DNA of 64,000 bases from SAR116 cluster bacterium AG-355-O21. GTDB taxonomy: Bacteria > Pseudomonadota > Alphaproteobacteria > Thalassobaculales > Thalassobaculaceae. The notes beneath the pieces are model-generated. The model saw nothing but the letters and a program-made list of their open reading frames with translations, was not told the origin of the DNA and ran no database searches. The stretch lies in contig QCEM01000001.1 of the NCBI GenBank assembly GCA_003280605.1, forward strand, positions 84,583-148,582, read 5' to 3'. The position numbers and the translations under genes were made by a program. Of the stretch, positions 1 through 9,977 are shown one piece after another; positions within the stretch are counted from its first letter, which is position 1; each line of letters begins with the position of its first letter.

Positions 1-177
1 ATGCTCCACCAAAAGCCGCAGCAAAGCCATGCTGTCTGCGCCACCGGAAACAGCGACGGCCCATGGTTGATCAACTTTTGGTGCGGCCGGCAGCACGCCG
101 GCTAATAAATTGCCAAAGACGGTTGGTGTGACGGCGTCACCGCCGCTGCGATCACATGCGGTCTGCGGTTCAGCCAC
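1..177 (-). CDS. tilS: tRNA(Ile)-lysidine synthase, N-terminal part
   Basis: Only the first 59 residues lie in the window; the gene runs off the left edge. Residues 44-49 read SGGADS, the PP-loop ATP-binding motif of N-type ATP pyrophosphatases, followed by MALL as in TilS. TilS modifies the wobble C of tRNA-Ile(CAU) to lysidine so that it reads AUA. I take the GTG at 177 as start: it overlaps the end of cpoB by 8 bases and has GAAGAG upstream inside cpoB. In alphaproteobacteria tilS commonly follows cpoB, which supports the call. An N-terminal extension of about 40 residues before the PP-loop is longer than in many TilS proteins, so a later start is possible. Confidence 0.8.
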   Translation of the reverse strand, partial: MAEPQTACDRSGGDAVTPTVFGNLLAGVLPAAPKVDQPWAVAVSGGADSMALLRLLVEH

Positions 178-1258
178 CGCAGCCCAATTTGCGCTCTTCA
201 CTTCTTGCGCGCTTATGCAGGTTCTCAGGCGCCCCAGGGAACTGGCCGGTAAACTGCTTGAAGGCGACACATGCTTGTGCTGTTTTTCCGATTGCACCAA
301 GCGACATGGCCAGCTTGAGCAGGTTATCGGGTGCTTTTGAACCTGTTGGATAGTTTTGGTATCCTGCCGCAAAGGCCACTGCGGCCTCTTCAAATCGCTT
401 TTGCACATAATAACTCTCGCCAAGCCAATATTGTGCGTTGCCGGCTAACGGATCAGTTGCATTTTGCTCCAAAAATGCCGTGAAAGCTGCCTCGGCACCT
501 TGGTAATCGTGGCTGCGCAGCACCTCGAATGCAAAATCATATTGCTCGCGCGGTGTGCCGGCAGGCAGCACCGACGGTGGCGGAGCCGTTACAGCTGCCG
601 CTTGCGTGGCCGCAGCATTGCTTGACGGTGTCTCTGGAACAGTGACTTGGCCAATAACCCGGGTGCCGCGATCATCGATTAAATTTCCCACGCCGGCCGA
701 GTTCGGCACTGCCGTCGTGCTGCTTTGATTGCTGCCCGGCGGCACATTTGCCGCAACGGCCGGGGGAGTTGAATTGCCGGTTGTCGCAGTCGCCGGCGGC
801 GCACCATTGCTAATTCTTGAAAGCGCCGATTCAAGGCTTTGTAGCCGGAAATCAACGTCACTCACCAACCGATCGAGGCGTTTACCGAACTGCTCAACAT
901 TGTAGTTCACAGACTCGATCTGGCCTGTCAGCACCCGCATTTGACTTTCCAGCTGCTGCAATTGAATTTGATGCCGCGCCAGCATTGGCACTTGGGCGAA
1001 AGCAGAATCGGCTGTGGAGGGTTTGCTTTGACTATTGGCTAACGGCTGCGAGCTGATGGTCCCAGAGCGCGGCTGCGCAACTGGTCCAAAGACTTGCCGC
1101 TGGATATCGGTGATATTGCGCTCCAGGCTGTTCATTCGGTCGATCACCGATTGCACATCCTGCGCCGACGCATCGCTCAACCCGGCGAGAATACCAAAAG
1201 CAGCGGTTATACCGGCCACTAAGATGGCGCAGCACTGTTGCTTTAGATCCGTCGCCAT
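170..1258 (-). CDS. cpoB: Tol-Pal system periplasmic protein CpoB (YbgF)
   Basis: A periplasmic protein of 362 residues that in other bacteria links the Tol-Pal machine to peptidoglycan synthesis during division. It has a signal peptide at residues 1-33 (cut near ASA-QD), a predicted coiled coil (about 35-145, with repeated LE/LQS heptads), a Ser/Pro/Thr/Ala-rich linker (about 150-235) and a C-terminal TPR-type domain (about 240-360; YDFAFEVL, YWLGESYY and APDNLLKLA match family repeats). The ATG at 1258 is preceded by GGGGGAAA and is preferred to an in-frame TTG at 1270. It is the last gene of the tol-pal group before tilS and is separated from pal by a probable terminator, so it may also have its own promoter. 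Confidence 0.92.
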   Translation of the reverse strand: MATDLKQQCCAILVAGITAAFGILAGLSDASAQDVQSVIDRMNSLERNITDIQRQVFGPVAQPRSGTISSQPLANSQSKPSTADSAFAQVPMLARHQIQLQQLESQMRVLTGQIESVNYNVEQFGKRLDRLVSDVDFRLQSLESALSRISNGAPPATATTGNSTPPAVAANVPPGSNQSSTTAVPNSAGVGNLIDDRGTRVIGQVTVPETPSSNAAATQAAAVTAPPPSVLPAGTPREQYDFAFEVLRSHDYQGAEAAFTAFLEQNATDPLAGNAQYWLGESYYVQKRFEEAAVAFAAGYQNYPTGSKAPDNLLKLAMSLGAIGKTAQACVAFKQFTGQFPGAPENLHKRARSEERKLGCGG

Positions 1259-1312
1259 TGTTTCCCCCAAAAAAAGCCCCGTGAACCAAGACGATAATCG
1301 CTCAAAACCAGG

Positions 1313-1347
1313 GCAAAATTAAGGCGCCGGCCTAAAAGACCGACGCC
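1313..1347 (-). terminator. Probable intrinsic terminator after pal
   Basis: On the minus strand, 26 bases past the pal stop, the arms at 1347-1340 and 1330-1323 form an 8-bp GC-rich stem (GGCGTCGG with CCGGCGCC, one G-U pair) with a 9-base loop. TTAATTTT follows the stem. The tail is imperfect, so termination may be partial and allow read-through into cpoB. Confidence 0.55.
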
Positions 1348-1373
1348 CTGTATTTCCATACTCAGGAACGAGA

Positions 1374-1907
1374 TTAATTAACCCGGGTAACGCCGCGGCG
1401 ATTTTTGGCCCACGCTTCTTCATTATGTCGCCCATCAATTGGCCGCTCTTTGCCATAGCTGATTGTTTGGACGCGGCTGCCGTCAATCCCCAGAGTCACC
1501 AGATAATCGCGTACGGCGCTGGCACGACGTTCGCCAAGCGCAATGTTATACTCGCGGGTGCCACGCTCATCTGCATGACCTTCAATGGTGACAGTGACGC
1601 TTGGATTGCGGCGCATCCAGAATGCTTGCCGCTCCATCACGGTGCGTGCTTTAGCATCGAGATCATATTTATCAAACCCGAAAAATACGCGATCACCAAC
1701 ATTAACCGCTAAATCTTCCTGGGAACCAGCTTCTGGGCCAACTTTGGCCGAAACGCTGCTGGTGACCGAACTTCCACTACTCGCGCCACTCGTTGATGCT
1801 GTGGATGACGCACCGGATCCAGAGGTGCTGGCGGTCGTGTCCGGATCGGTCGAGCATGCACCAAGTAGAGCTGCTACGGCGATAAGACTTAAAATTTTCG
1901 TGCGCAT
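1374..1907 (-). CDS. pal: Peptidoglycan-associated lipoprotein Pal
   Basis: An outer-membrane lipoprotein that binds peptidoglycan and is pulled to the division site by TolQRA and TolB. The signal peptide ends in the lipobox LGAC, with the lipidated Cys at residue 18. It is followed by a Ser/Thr-rich tether (about 20-60) and an OmpA-like peptidoglycan-binding domain (about 70-177). Within the domain, [11 protein letters not shown] and the ALGERRA segment carry the Asp and Arg that bind meso-diaminopimelate. The length (177 residues) is normal. It lies 145 bases after tolB, a gap long enough to hold an extra promoter, and pal often has one. Confidence 0.96.
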   Translation of the reverse strand: MRTKILSLIAVAALLGACSTDPDTTASTSGSGASSTASTSGASSGSSVTSSVSAKVGPEAGSQEDLAVNVGDRVFFGFDKYDLDAKARTVMERQAFWMRRNPSVTVTIEGHADERGTREYNIALGERRASAVRDYLVTLGIDGSRVQTISYGKERPIDGRHNEEAWAKNRRGVTRVN

Positions 1908-2052
1908 ATCGTACTTCCCCTAAAGTCGCTTGGCATATTTAAACAGGCGCGCGTTTTGAACCGCCGCCGATCGAGCCGGCTCCAAAAGGACGAAGTGAGA
2001 ATCCTACTCACCTAGCCCTAATATTTCTCGGCACGACTATACCTGCGGAACA

Positions 2053-3402
2053 CTAGGGAATCAAGGGCGACCAAGCTGGATCAGATGCATCGGTTGGGGT
2101 AAGGAGTTCGCGCTCGTTATAACCTGTCAAGTCAATCGAATACAGGCGCGTAGCACCGGCCCCTTGACCGCGCTTAATTTGCTTAAAATAAATCAAAACC
2201 CGGCCGTTTGGTGCCCAAGTAGGAGCCTCAACCAAAAACCCCGATGTGAGCAGTCGTTCGCCCGAACCATCGGGTTTCATGACCCCGATATGGAAACGCC
2301 CACCTTGAATTTTCGTAAACGCAATAAGATCCCCGCGTGGTGACCATACCGGGGTTGCATAACGGCCTTTGCCAAAACTGATCCGCCGCACATTTTGGCC
2401 ATCGGCATCCATCACGTAAAGCTGTTGGCTGCCGCCGCGGTCTGAATTGAATACAATCTGCCGACCATCCGGCGCAAAGGTCGGTGAGGTATCAATCGAC
2501 GGTGCATTGGTTAACCGATTAGCCACCCTGGTTTGCAGGTTCATTGTGTAAATGTCGGTGACACCATTACGCGACAAGCTCATGATGACTTGTTTACCAT
2601 CGGGCGAGAAGCGCGGCGCAAAAGTCATTCCTGGGAAGTCACCGAGAACTTCTTGCTGACCTGTATCGATATTAAAAATGTAGACTCGCGGGCGGTCGTT
2701 ATAATACGCGAGATAAGTAATTTCTTGTGTTGTTGGCGAAAAGCGCGGGGTTAACACCAAGGTTTGGCCATCGGTCAAAAATCGGTGATTGGCACCATCT
2801 TGGTCCATGATCGCCAAACGTTTCATCCGCCGTGTCGCTGGGCCGCTTTCGGCGATATAAACAACGCGGGTATCAAAATACCCTGTTTCACCGGTCAAGC
2901 GCTGGTAAATCATATCGGAGATCACATGCGCCAATCGCCGCCAATTAAGCGGCGCCGTGGCAACCGATTGGCCCTCCAGTTGGACCTCGGCGAAAACATC
3001 CCAAAGTCGGAATTCCACGCGCAGGCGACCATCAGCAAGGATATCCACACTGCCATTGACCAATGCTTGGGCATTAATGACTCGCCAATCACCGAAGCGT
3101 GGCAGCAATTCCACGGGGAGCTGGCGTTGGATGAAAGCACGCGGGTTAACCGGATCAAACAGCCCGGAGCGCCGCAGATTATCACTAATGACCTGCGCTA
3201 GTTCACGGCCATATTTGCCACTTTCCGCCGTCTCGCCGACAAAATTAACAATCGCAATCGGCAAGGGCTCAACCCGGCCACGCGAGACATCAATCCGTAA
3301 TTCCGCCTGGACGCTCGACATCCAAAGACCGAGAAACATAAGGATCATCAGCGGCATTTTTAGCGGCGACCAACATATCGCTTTGCGGAGCATCATCGTC
3401 AT
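2053..3402 (-). CDS. tolB: Tol-Pal beta-propeller protein TolB
   Basis: A periplasmic protein of 449 residues that shuttles between TolA and Pal. It has a signal peptide at about residues 1-33 (cleavage after VQA), an N-terminal domain beginning LRIDVSRG (about 34-165), then a WD40-like six-bladed propeller. The propeller is visible as repeated blade motifs such as [34 protein letters not shown] and [12 protein letters not shown]. Residues just after cleavage (ELRIDV) correspond to the TolA/Pal-responsive N-terminus. It sits 27 bases downstream of tolA in the operon. Confidence 0.96.
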   Translation of the reverse strand: MTMMLRKAICWSPLKMPLMILMFLGLWMSSVQAELRIDVSRGRVEPLPIAIVNFVGETAESGKYGRELAQVISDNLRRSGLFDPVNPRAFIQRQLPVELLPRFGDWRVINAQALVNGSVDILADGRLRVEFRLWDVFAEVQLEGQSVATAPLNWRRLAHVISDMIYQRLTGETGYFDTRVVYIAESGPATRRMKRLAIMDQDGANHRFLTDGQTLVLTPRFSPTTQEITYLAYYNDRPRVYIFNIDTGQQEVLGDFPGMTFAPRFSPDGKQVIMSLSRNGVTDIYTMNLQTRVANRLTNAPSIDTSPTFAPDGRQIVFNSDRGGSQQLYVMDADGQNVRRISFGKGRYATPVWSPRGDLIAFTKIQGGRFHIGVMKPDGSGERLLTSGFLVEAPTWAPNGRVLIYFKQIKRGQGAGATRLYSIDLTGYNERELLTPTDASDPAWSPLIP

Positions 3403-3429
3403 GATTCGATTTTCCCTATTCAGAGCGTA

Positions 3430-4452
3430 TTAGCCGAGCAAATCGCGTGGGTTAAACCCAATCGTGAAAGTCTTCCAAAGTTCATATTTGTCAAGTGGCA
3501 GACGCAATGGTGAGCAGCGCGGATTTCGCAACGCACGGATTGCCGATTCCGCTGCTGTCCGAAAGAATGGATCAGTCCGCATACGTCCTTTGTCCTTGAT
3601 GTCTGCCGCCCGAACGGTTCCGTCGGGATTCATCCGCACAAATATGTCAACAATAAGGTCTTCGGCATTTTTTGCCCCAGCCGGCACCAGCCAACAGTCG
3701 GCAATTTGATCACGAATGGCGTCCAGCTCGCTGATGGAGAGCTTTGCGGTCACATCAAAGCGGTTCTCGCTCGAGCGTACCGGTGACTTCGCCAGCTCAG
3801 GCAGTGGCGCATCAGGTTTCGGGGTCTCCTTGGCCACCGGCTTAGGTTTCATTTTCGCCACCGATTTCAACAGTTTTGAAAACTCTGTTTCGGCCGGTTT
3901 TGCCTGCTTTTTTGGCGGCGCTTTTGGTGGCGCCTTAACAGGCTTTTTAGGCGATGGTTTGGCAACCTTCGTCGGCTGCGGTTTTGGCGGTGGTTTTGGC
4001 CGCGATACTGGCTTCGGTGTTGATTTAGGTGGCTTTGCAACTGCCGCCTTTGCAGGTTTTTTCGGCAGCGGCGGCGGCGCAACCTTTGGCGCTTCAACCT
4101 TTGCAGGCGGTTTTTTGGGCTTGCTGGGCGGCGGTTTTTGCTTTTTCGCCGGCGGCGGCGTGACCTTTGGCGCGGCGACTTTTGGCGGCGCGGGTTTCTT
4201 TGGGCTGGCCATTTTTGGCACCGGCGGTGGCGGCGGCGCTGCTTGCGGTTTTGGCGGCGGCGGCGGGGCTTTCGGTTTAGCTTCTTGCAGCGGCTTTGGC
4301 GGGGCGTTGGTCAGCTCAGCAATGTCGACCATTTCGACAATCATCAACTGCTCGGCGGGCAACCGCTCGGCACGTAAACTTGGCAGCCCTAACCATGCCA
4401 CCAACAGCACCGCGATATGCAGACCAACCGAGAATGTGATGCCGCCGCGCAT
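3430..4452 (-). CDS. tolA: Inner-membrane energy transducer TolA
   Basis: TolA transmits proton-motive-force-driven movement of TolQR to TolB and Pal. The 340 residues show one N-terminal membrane anchor (about 5-22, with the family SVGLHIAVL motif containing the essential Ser-His), a long Lys/Pro/Ala-rich domain II (about 55-205) and a globular C-terminal domain (about 235-340; LDAIRDQIADCW and FVRMNPDG). Domain II here is rich in PPPKP/KKP motifs rather than the alanine-rich helix of enteric TolA, a style common in alphaproteobacteria. It starts 6 bases after tolR. Confidence 0.94.
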   Translation of the reverse strand: MRGGITFSVGLHIAVLLVAWLGLPSLRAERLPAEQLMIVEMVDIAELTNAPPKPLQEAKPKAPPPPPKPQAAPPPPPVPKMASPKKPAPPKVAAPKVTPPPAKKQKPPPSKPKKPPAKVEAPKVAPPPLPKKPAKAAVAKPPKSTPKPVSRPKPPPKPQPTKVAKPSPKKPVKAPPKAPPKKQAKPAETEFSKLLKSVAKMKPKPVAKETPKPDAPLPELAKSPVRSSENRFDVTAKLSISELDAIRDQIADCWLVPAGAKNAEDLIVDIFVRMNPDGTVRAADIKDKGRMRTDPFFRTAAESAIRALRNPRCSPLRLPLDKYELWKTFTIGFNPRDLLG

Positions 4453-4458
4453 GACCCT

Positions 4459-4902
4459 TTACCGCTTGTCTTCAGGCTGCGGAATTTCCGCCAGCAGCGC
4501 CACTTTAGAAAAACCGGCGGCACTGATCAGCCCCATTACCGCCATCACCTCGCCATAGGCAATCGCCTGGTCACCACGGACAAAGATCCGGGTATCGTTA
4601 TTGGCCGCTGTGATCGCCTCCAGTCGGGCCACAAGGCCGTCCCGCGGCACTTCGGTTTCTTGAATAAAAACCAAGCCATCGGCGTTCACACTGACGACGA
4701 CAGGTTCAACTTGATCGGTCAATTGCGCGGCAGCGGTTTTCGGCAAGTCAACCGGCACGCCAACGGTCAGCAGCGGGGCCGTGACCATGAAGACGATCAG
4801 CAAAACCAGCATCACGTCCACAAACGGTGTGACATTGATTTCGTGCACAGGCTGATAGCGGCGCTTTCGGCCACTACTTGGTTTCAGCGGGCCCATTGCC
4901 AT
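4459..4902 (-). CDS. tolR: Tol-Pal proton-channel subunit TolR
   Basis: ExbD/TolR family, 147 residues. There is a single membrane helix (about 24-44) with the motif INVTPFVDVMLVLL; the Asp in VDVML is the conserved proton-pathway residue. A periplasmic domain follows (about 60-140; VFVRGDQAIAYGEVM matches the family). With TolQ it forms the motor that energises TolA. The gap from tolQ is only 3 bases, so the two are probably translationally coupled. Confidence 0.95.
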   Translation of the reverse strand: MAMGPLKPSSGRKRRYQPVHEINVTPFVDVMLVLLIVFMVTAPLLTVGVPVDLPKTAAAQLTDQVEPVVVSVNADGLVFIQETEVPRDGLVARLEAITAANNDTRIFVRGDQAIAYGEVMAVMGLISAAGFSKVALLAEIPQPEDKR

Positions 4903-4905
4903 GGC

Positions 4906-5637
4906 TTAATTTTCCTCGTCAATTTGGCGCGATAAAATGGCCCCAAATTCTGCCGAAAAATTTTCCAACCGGTTGGCATAGCGTCCCAAATCATTGGAGA
5001 TTTTATTGAAAGCAATCACTGCCGGAATGGCGGCGATCAGCCCCAAGGCAGTGGCGAATAAGGCTTCTGCAATGCCCGGTGCAACAACGGCCAAACTGGT
5101 ATTTTTTGTGGCCGCAATTGACTGAAAGCTGTTCATAATCCCCCAGACGGTCCCAAACAAGCCGATGAACGGTGCGGTTGAGCCAACCGAGGCCAAGAAG
5201 GACAAATTGCTTTCCAAGCGTTCCATTTCCCGGCCCATGGTGAGCGACATCACCTGCTCGATGCGTTGCCGCATACTGGCCCGGATATCATCACCTTTGG
5301 TCGCTAATCGGCGTGCCGATGACCGCCGCCATTCACGCATTGCGGCGGCAAAGACAGAGGCCATCGGATCGGCCGGCGTCCCGCCGATGCGGTCATATAG
5401 ATCCTCTAGTGAGCCGCCGGACCAAAACATGTCCTCAAATTCTTGCGCTTTCCGGCGAAGTTTTCGCAGCCGCGAAATTTTGTCAAAAATAATCGCCCAG
5501 CACCAGATCGACGCTAAAATGAGCAGCAGCATAACGGCCTTAACGACAGGATCAGCGGCCAGGAATAATTCCCAAATACTCATCCCAGATTGCAGAGAGC
5601 CATCAAGGCTTACGCTATCGACGATTTTGCTTTCCAT
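4906..5637 (-). CDS. tolQ: Tol-Pal proton-channel subunit TolQ
   Basis: MotA/TolQ/ExbB family, 243 residues. Three membrane helices are visible: about 28-50 (VVKAVMLLLILASIWCWAI), about 145-167 and about 180-202, with the large cytoplasmic region between helices 1 and 2. The segments GSTAPFIGLFGTVWGIM and GIAEALFATALGL carry the conserved Thr and Ala residues lining the proton path. It follows ybgC after 31 bases, the usual ybgC-tolQRAB-pal order. Confidence 0.96.
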   Translation of the reverse strand: MESKIVDSVSLDGSLQSGMSIWELFLAADPVVKAVMLLLILASIWCWAIIFDKISRLRKLRRKAQEFEDMFWSGGSLEDLYDRIGGTPADPMASVFAAAMREWRRSSARRLATKGDDIRASMRQRIEQVMSLTMGREMERLESNLSFLASVGSTAPFIGLFGTVWGIMNSFQSIAATKNTSLAVVAPGIAEALFATALGLIAAIPAVIAFNKISNDLGRYANRLENFSAEFGAILSRQIDEEN

Positions 5638-5668
5638 CGTGCTGTCGCTGTCCTTTCTTAACGCCGTC

Positions 5669-6133
5669 CTAAGGTCGGGCGTGGGAGTGATCTAACGCGT
5701 CCAACAGAACGCGCGGCAAACGGGTCGGCCGGCCATGTTGATTAAGGCAAGCAAGGGTTAAATCAATGGCCACGAGCGGTGGGCAGCTGGCCAAGCTGGC
5801 GGCACAATGGTGAATGGTTTGCCGCAATGCCATGACGGCACCACGGGCCGACTGCAACACGGTTTGAACGACCAACGCATCATCGATATGCGCCGGCGCC
5901 GCATAATGAATGGTCAATTGGCGAACCGAAAAGCCAGCGTCATGCTGCACCACAAGATCTTGATGCGGCACCCCAATCAGCCGTAAGAACTCGGTTCGGG
6001 CGCGCTCTGCGTAGCGCAGATAATTGGCATGATAAACAATCCCTTGGGCATCGGTATCTTCGTAATAAACGCGCACTGGAAAATGGTGCACGCCTTCCTT
6101 CATGTGACCCATTTGCATGTGCTTATCGGTCAT
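5669..6133 (-). CDS. ybgC: Tol-Pal-associated acyl-CoA thioesterase YbgC
   Basis: A hotdog-fold thioesterase of 154 residues. The family signature [17 protein letters not shown] includes the catalytic Asp of DTDAQG, followed by [12 protein letters not shown]. It hydrolyses short-chain or phospholipid-derived acyl-CoA/ACP thioesters. In-frame ATGs occur at 6163, 6136, 6133 and 6118. I chose 6133, 5 bases after a GGGGGG Shine-Dalgarno, which gives an 11-base overlap with ruvB. The start is uncertain, but the conserved domain begins only at about residue 14 from this ATG. Confidence 0.9.
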   Translation of the reverse strand: MTDKHMQMGHMKEGVHHFPVRVYYEDTDAQGIVYHANYLRYAERARTEFLRLIGVPHQDLVVQHDAGFSVRQLTIHYAAPAHIDDALVVQTVLQSARGAVMALRQTIHHCAASLASCPPLVAIDLTLACLNQHGRPTRLPRVLLDALDHSHARP

Positions 6134-7223
6134 CATTGCCCCCCGGCTCGCCGGCGCCGTCATCGACCGCCAGCAGCGGCAGTTGGCCCATGCCGGCAGG
6201 TGCCGTTAAGCCGAGATATTCATAGCCTGCCGGCGATAACATGCGGCCGCGGGGCGTGCGCTGCAGCAGCCCTTGTTGCAGCAAATAAGGCTCAATCACC
6301 TCTTCAAGGACGTCACGTTGCTCGGATAAGGCAGCTGCCAGCGTCTCGGCACCGACCGGGCCACCGCCATAACTATCGGCAATGCAGCTTAGGTAGCGCC
6401 GATCCATCGCATCTAGGCCGCGCTGATCAATGTCCAAGCGGTTAAGGGCATTGTCTGCCGCGGCGGCATCAACCTGACCATCGCCCAAAACGCCGGCAAA
6501 ATCCCGTACCCGGCGCAAAAGGCGACCGGCAACCCGCGGCGTCCCGCGGGCCCGGCGAGCGATTTCATCAGCACCATCGGCGGCCATATCGACCCCAAGA
6601 ATGCCGGCACCGCGTAAAATGATTTGCCGCAGCTCGTCCGGCTCATAGAAATTTAACCGCAGCGGGATGCCAAAGCGTTCCCGAAGCGGCGTTGTAATCA
6701 GGCCCGACCGGGTGGTTGCCGCCACCAGCGTGAACGGCGGCAAATCAATCCGGATTGACCGCGCCGCCGGGCCCTCGCCGATGATCAAATCAAGTTGAAA
6801 ATCTTCCATTGCCGGGTACAGAATTTCTTCGACCGCAGGGTTCAGACGATGAATTTCATCAATGAACAACACATCGCGCTCTTGTAAATTGGTGAGCAAA
6901 GCGGCCAAATCCCCAGCTTTCGCAATCACCGGACCGGATGTGGCCCGAAAATTCACACCCAACTCGCGGGCGACAATCTGCGCTAAGGTGGTTTTGCCGA
7001 GCCCTGGTGGGCCGTAAAACATGGTATGGTCTAGGGCATCACCCCGTTGCCGCGCGGCATCAATAAAAACCCGCAAGTTTTCGCGCAGTTTGCGCTGCCC
7101 GACAAACTCCTCAAGGGTCAACGGCCGGATGGAGTTTTCTAACCGGTCGCCCTCGATCATGGCCCCGTCAACAAGCCTGTGGGCGTTTGCCTGATGATCC
7201 CAGTCAGGGATGTCCGTTGTCAT
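6123..7223 (-). CDS. ruvB: Holliday junction branch-migration helicase RuvB
   Basis: A AAA+ motor of 366 residues that drives RuvA-bound Holliday junctions. It has the N-terminal [14 protein letters not shown] segment, Walker [10 protein letters not shown], Walker B FIDEIHRL, sensor-1 [10 protein letters not shown] and arginine-finger RERFGI regions, and a winged-helix C-terminus ([17 protein letters not shown]). Start and length are typical. Its ATG overlaps the ruvA stop in an ATGA, so it is translationally coupled. Confidence 0.97.
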   Translation of the reverse strand: MTTDIPDWDHQANAHRLVDGAMIEGDRLENSIRPLTLEEFVGQRKLRENLRVFIDAARQRGDALDHTMFYGPPGLGKTTLAQIVARELGVNFRATSGPVIAKAGDLAALLTNLQERDVLFIDEIHRLNPAVEEILYPAMEDFQLDLIIGEGPAARSIRIDLPPFTLVAATTRSGLITTPLRERFGIPLRLNFYEPDELRQIILRGAGILGVDMAADGADEIARRARGTPRVAGRLLRRVRDFAGVLGDGQVDAAAADNALNRLDIDQRGLDAMDRRYLSCIADSYGGGPVGAETLAAALSEQRDVLEEVIEPYLLQQGLLQRTPRGRMLSPAGYEYLGLTAPAGMGQLPLLAVDDGAGEPGGNDDR

Positions 7224-7840
7224 GATGACAGTTCCTTCAAGCCGGCCGTGATCAGCGCTTGCACGTTGGCACCGTCATCCTTGCGGGCAGCAGCGCCAAC
7301 CGCAGCAAAAGCTTCGGAGCGGCCATAGCCTAAGTTGACCAGTGCCGAAACAGCATCGGGCAGCGGCTCCTCGGCGGCACCGATCGGGGCCACTGCGGCG
7401 GCCACCGGCAGCGCCGACGACAGACCGGAAAGCAAGATTGAGGCAGTTTTATCTTTCAACTCGTTGACGATCCGCTGACCAAGTTTCGGCCCCACACCAT
7501 CGGCCCGCGTCAGCATGGCTTTGTCTTGAGCTGCAATGGCGTTCAAAACGTCTTCCGGTGATAACGCCGATAAAATCGCCAACGCGGCCTTGGCGCCGAC
7601 GCCTTGAACCGTTTGCAACAACTGAAAACAGTCGCGTTCACTTGCATCGGCAAAGCCAAAGAGATGGATATGATCTTCGCGCACATGGGTCTCGATATGC
7701 AGGGATACCGAGCTGCCCACGGCACCAAGGCGATCAAGCGTCCGTTTTGAGCCGAACACCAAATAGCCGACACCATTTACATCCAGCACCAGACTGCCGT
7801 CATCAAGCCTGTCGACGACTCCGCGAAGTTTGGCGATCAT
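7220..7840 (-). CDS. ruvA: Holliday junction-binding protein RuvA
   Basis: A junction-recognition subunit of 206 residues. It has an OB-fold N-terminal domain ([25 protein letters not shown]...), the conserved [12 protein letters not shown] strand, two helix-hairpin-helix motifs ([14 protein letters not shown] and [14 protein letters not shown]) and the flexible linker plus RuvB-contacting domain III (about 155-206). It overlaps both ruvC and ruvB by 4 bases, forming a tight ruvC-ruvA-ruvB unit. Confidence 0.97.
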   Translation of the reverse strand: MIAKLRGVVDRLDDGSLVLDVNGVGYLVFGSKRTLDRLGAVGSSVSLHIETHVREDHIHLFGFADASERDCFQLLQTVQGVGAKAALAILSALSPEDVLNAIAAQDKAMLTRADGVGPKLGQRIVNELKDKTASILLSGLSSALPVAAAVAPIGAAEEPLPDAVSALVNLGYGRSEAFAAVGAAARKDDGANVQALITAGLKELSS

Positions 7841-8424
7841 CTATTATTTTCCCGCGCTAAAGCTGCCCGCACGGCACGTTCATAGCCGGTGCCGGCGACA
7901 GTCTCGGTTTTTGAATGTCGTTGACCCTTGCCGGCGTCGGCACCGAATGCCTGCCGACTGCCGGCGAAATGGGCGTGACAAATGGCAACGGCCAACGCAT
8001 CGGCGGCGTCGGCATTTTCGAACTGACAGCCCGGCAGCAATCGCGCCACCATGATTTGGATCTGCGCCTTGTCCGCATGCCCCGCACCAACCACCGATTT
8101 TTTAACCCGATTGGGGGCATATTCGGTCACCGTCACATTGGCCTTGGCAGGCGCGATCAGCACCGCGCCGCGGGCCAATCCAAGTTTCAAAGTGGAGTCC
8201 GGATTCTTATTGACGAAAGTTTCCTCGACCGCGACCTCATCTGGCGCAAAGCGGCCGATAATGTCGGCAATGCCTTCGTTAAGTTGCAGCAACCGGAGCG
8301 CGATTGACGCATTAACATCAGGGTTTACGACGCCGTTGGCGAGATGCGACAAGCGATTAGCTTTGGCTTCAATGATCCCCCAACCGGTATTTCTCAACCC
8401 GGGGTCAATCCCCAAGATGCGCAT
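7837..8424 (-). CDS. ruvC: Holliday junction resolvase RuvC
   Basis: A RNase-H-fold endonuclease that cuts junctions processed by RuvAB. Catalytic acidic residues are visible: Asp7 in [11 protein letters not shown], Glu in [10 protein letters not shown], and the Asp pair in [13 protein letters not shown]. It has 195 residues; the C-terminal 30 residues after the last motif are longer than in E. coli RuvC, as is common in this class. First gene of ruvCAB, 40 bases after yebC. Confidence 0.96.
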   Translation of the reverse strand: MRILGIDPGLRNTGWGIIEAKANRLSHLANGVVNPDVNASIALRLLQLNEGIADIIGRFAPDEVAVEETFVNKNPDSTLKLGLARGAVLIAPAKANVTVTEYAPNRVKKSVVGAGHADKAQIQIMVARLLPGCQFENADAADALAVAICHAHFAGSRQAFGADAGKGQRHSKTETVAGTGYERAVRAALARENNR

Positions 8425-8464
8425 ATTTCAATGCTCCCTCCACCGCCCAAGGCAGCTGCGGTGA

Positions 8465-9211
8465 CTAAGCTGTTAGCTTGGCCATAATGTCATCTGAGAT
8501 TTCGAAATTTGCCGATACCGATTGCACATCATCATTATCGTCAAGCACATCCAACAGCTTGAGTAGTGATTGCGCGCGGTCCTCATCGACAGCAACCGTG
8601 TTCTGCGGTTTCCACACCAGGCCGGCATCTTCGGGCGCACCAAATTGCGCCTCTAGGGCATCGCGGACGGTTGTGAAGTCTTCGGCGGCGCAAGTCACTT
8701 CATGCGCCTCATCATGGCTTTCCACATTGTCCGCGCCTGCTTCCAAAGCAGCTTCGAACATCTCATCAGCACTGCTCACGGTGGCTGCAAACAGCACTTG
8801 GCCGACCCTGTCAAACATGAACGCAACGGAATTAGATTCCCCCAAATTGCCGCCGTATTTCGTAAACGCAGAGCGCACCTCAGAGGCCGTCCGATTGCGA
8901 TTGTCGGTCACTGTATCAACGATCATCGCGACCCCACCAGGGCCGTAGCCTTCATAGCGAATCTCGTCATAATTACTTCCGTCATCACCGCCGGCAGCTT
9001 TTTTTAAGACCCGATCAATATTATCTTTTGGCATGTTTGCAGCCCGCGCCGCGAGCATGGCAGCACGCAAGCGTGGGTTGGAATCAGGATCAATACTGGT
9101 TTTCGCCGCAACTTGAATTTCACGGATCAAACGCGTGAAAACTTTGGCGCGCTTTTTATCCTGAGCGCCTTTGCGATGCATAATATTTTTAAACTGGGAA
9201 TGGCCTGCCAT
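8465..9211 (-). CDS. yebC: YebC/TACO1-family protein
   Basis: 248 residues beginning [18 protein letters not shown], the invariant family N-terminus. [16 protein letters not shown] (here SNPRLRAAM) and [23 protein letters not shown] are also diagnostic. The family is described as transcriptional regulators, and more recently as translation factors that relieve ribosome stalling at proline stretches. Its place just before ruvCAB is widely conserved. Upstream, at 9230-9246, the inverted repeat TTGAT-N7-ATCAA lies 19 bases before the start and could be an operator. That last point is only suggestive. Confidence 0.95.
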   Translation of the reverse strand: MAGHSQFKNIMHRKGAQDKKRAKVFTRLIREIQVAAKTSIDPDSNPRLRAAMLAARAANMPKDNIDRVLKKAAGGDDGSNYDEIRYEGYGPGGVAMIVDTVTDNRNRTASEVRSAFTKYGGNLGESNSVAFMFDRVGQVLFAATVSSADEMFEAALEAGADNVESHDEAHEVTCAAEDFTTVRDALEAQFGAPEDAGLVWKPQNTVAVDEDRAQSLLKLLDVLDDNDDVQSVSANFEISDDIMAKLTA

Positions 9212-9377
9212 TCTGAACGTCTCGCTTTTTGATCATCGATATCAAGGTATGTCGTCGAGAGAGCATACCAGATATGGTGCCGACATGCATCCTTCGGTCA
9301 GATATTTATGTACCGGCAGATTAGGGCGATTTTAGGGCATCATCTGCGCCGTTTTACGCCCATCTCTTGGCCGTTTA

Positions 9378-9977
9378 TCAGCCTGTATTCATTGCTTCCT
9401 GCTCACCGAGCAAGGCGATACGGAACCGGTTCTTGATATGCACGCCGTCGCGCGGTGATAGTTTTTTGGGCAGATTATCCGCTTTCACTTTCAGCGCCGC
9501 AAACAATGGAAAGGGACCGTTTTGAACAGCCGCCATTAACTCAGAGACATCATTTTCGGTCCTGACCGTCAGCGTCTTGGCAAAGCCGGCGGCCGCTGCC
9601 ATCCCGGCCAGGTCAACCCCCAGGCCAGTGTGCGTGGCTTGCATGCCGGTTTCGCCATAATGCTCATTATCCAGCACGATCACCGTCAAATTGCGCGGTG
9701 CTTTTGCCGCAATCGTGGCAAATGAGCCGACCCCCATGAGCATTTCGCCGTCGCCCGTCACCACCCAGACAGATTTATCCGGCTGCGCCATTGCCAATCC
9801 CAAACCGGTGACACTTGCCAGGCCCATGCCGGCCCAGAGGTGAAAATTCTCGTCCCGCTCATCAATACTGGACAGATCCCAAACAGGCGAGCCGAGGCCG
9901 GTGACGACAAGTGCACCATTTCGTACTGTAATCAGCTGCTTTAAGACCTCACGACGATCAAGGGTTAAGGTGCTCAT
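9378..9977 (-). CDS. ThDP-dependent decarboxylase, PP-domain subunit (sulfopyruvate/phosphonopyruvate decarboxylase-like)
   Basis: 199 residues corresponding to the diphosphate-binding half of a ThDP enzyme. The cofactor motif runs from GDGEML to VIVLDNEHYG: GDG, about 25 residues, then the Mg-binding Asn. The segment QATHTGLGVDLAGMA resembles ComE-type sulfopyruvate decarboxylase beta subunits and phosphonopyruvate decarboxylases. It overlaps the Pyr-domain subunit by 4 bases (ATGA), and together they would make a heteromeric enzyme decarboxylating a 3-substituted pyruvate. The substrate cannot be read from sequence. A phosphonoacetate hydrolase 4 kb away makes phosphonopyruvate plausible; sulfopyruvate is the main alternative. 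Confidence 0.75.
   Translation of the reverse strand: MSTLTLDRREVLKQLITVRNGALVVTGLGSPVWDLSSIDERDENFHLWAGMGLASVTGLGLAMAQPDKSVWVVTGDGEMLMGVGSFATIAAKAPRNLTVIVLDNEHYGETGMQATHTGLGVDLAGMAAAAGFAKTLTVRTENDVSELMAAVQNGPFPLFAALKVKADNLPKKLSPRDGVHIKNRFRIALLGEQEAMNTG

Noticed and set aside
3716..4558. 280-codon plus-strand frame opposite tolA, product rich in Gly and Phe
   Set aside because: It is the complement of the Lys/Pro/Ala-rich TolA domain, whose biased codons create an open antisense frame; no domain or Shine-Dalgarno supports it.
4417..4935. 172-codon plus-strand frame opposite tolA/tolR
   Set aside because: Antisense to strongly conserved tolR; no recognisable family.
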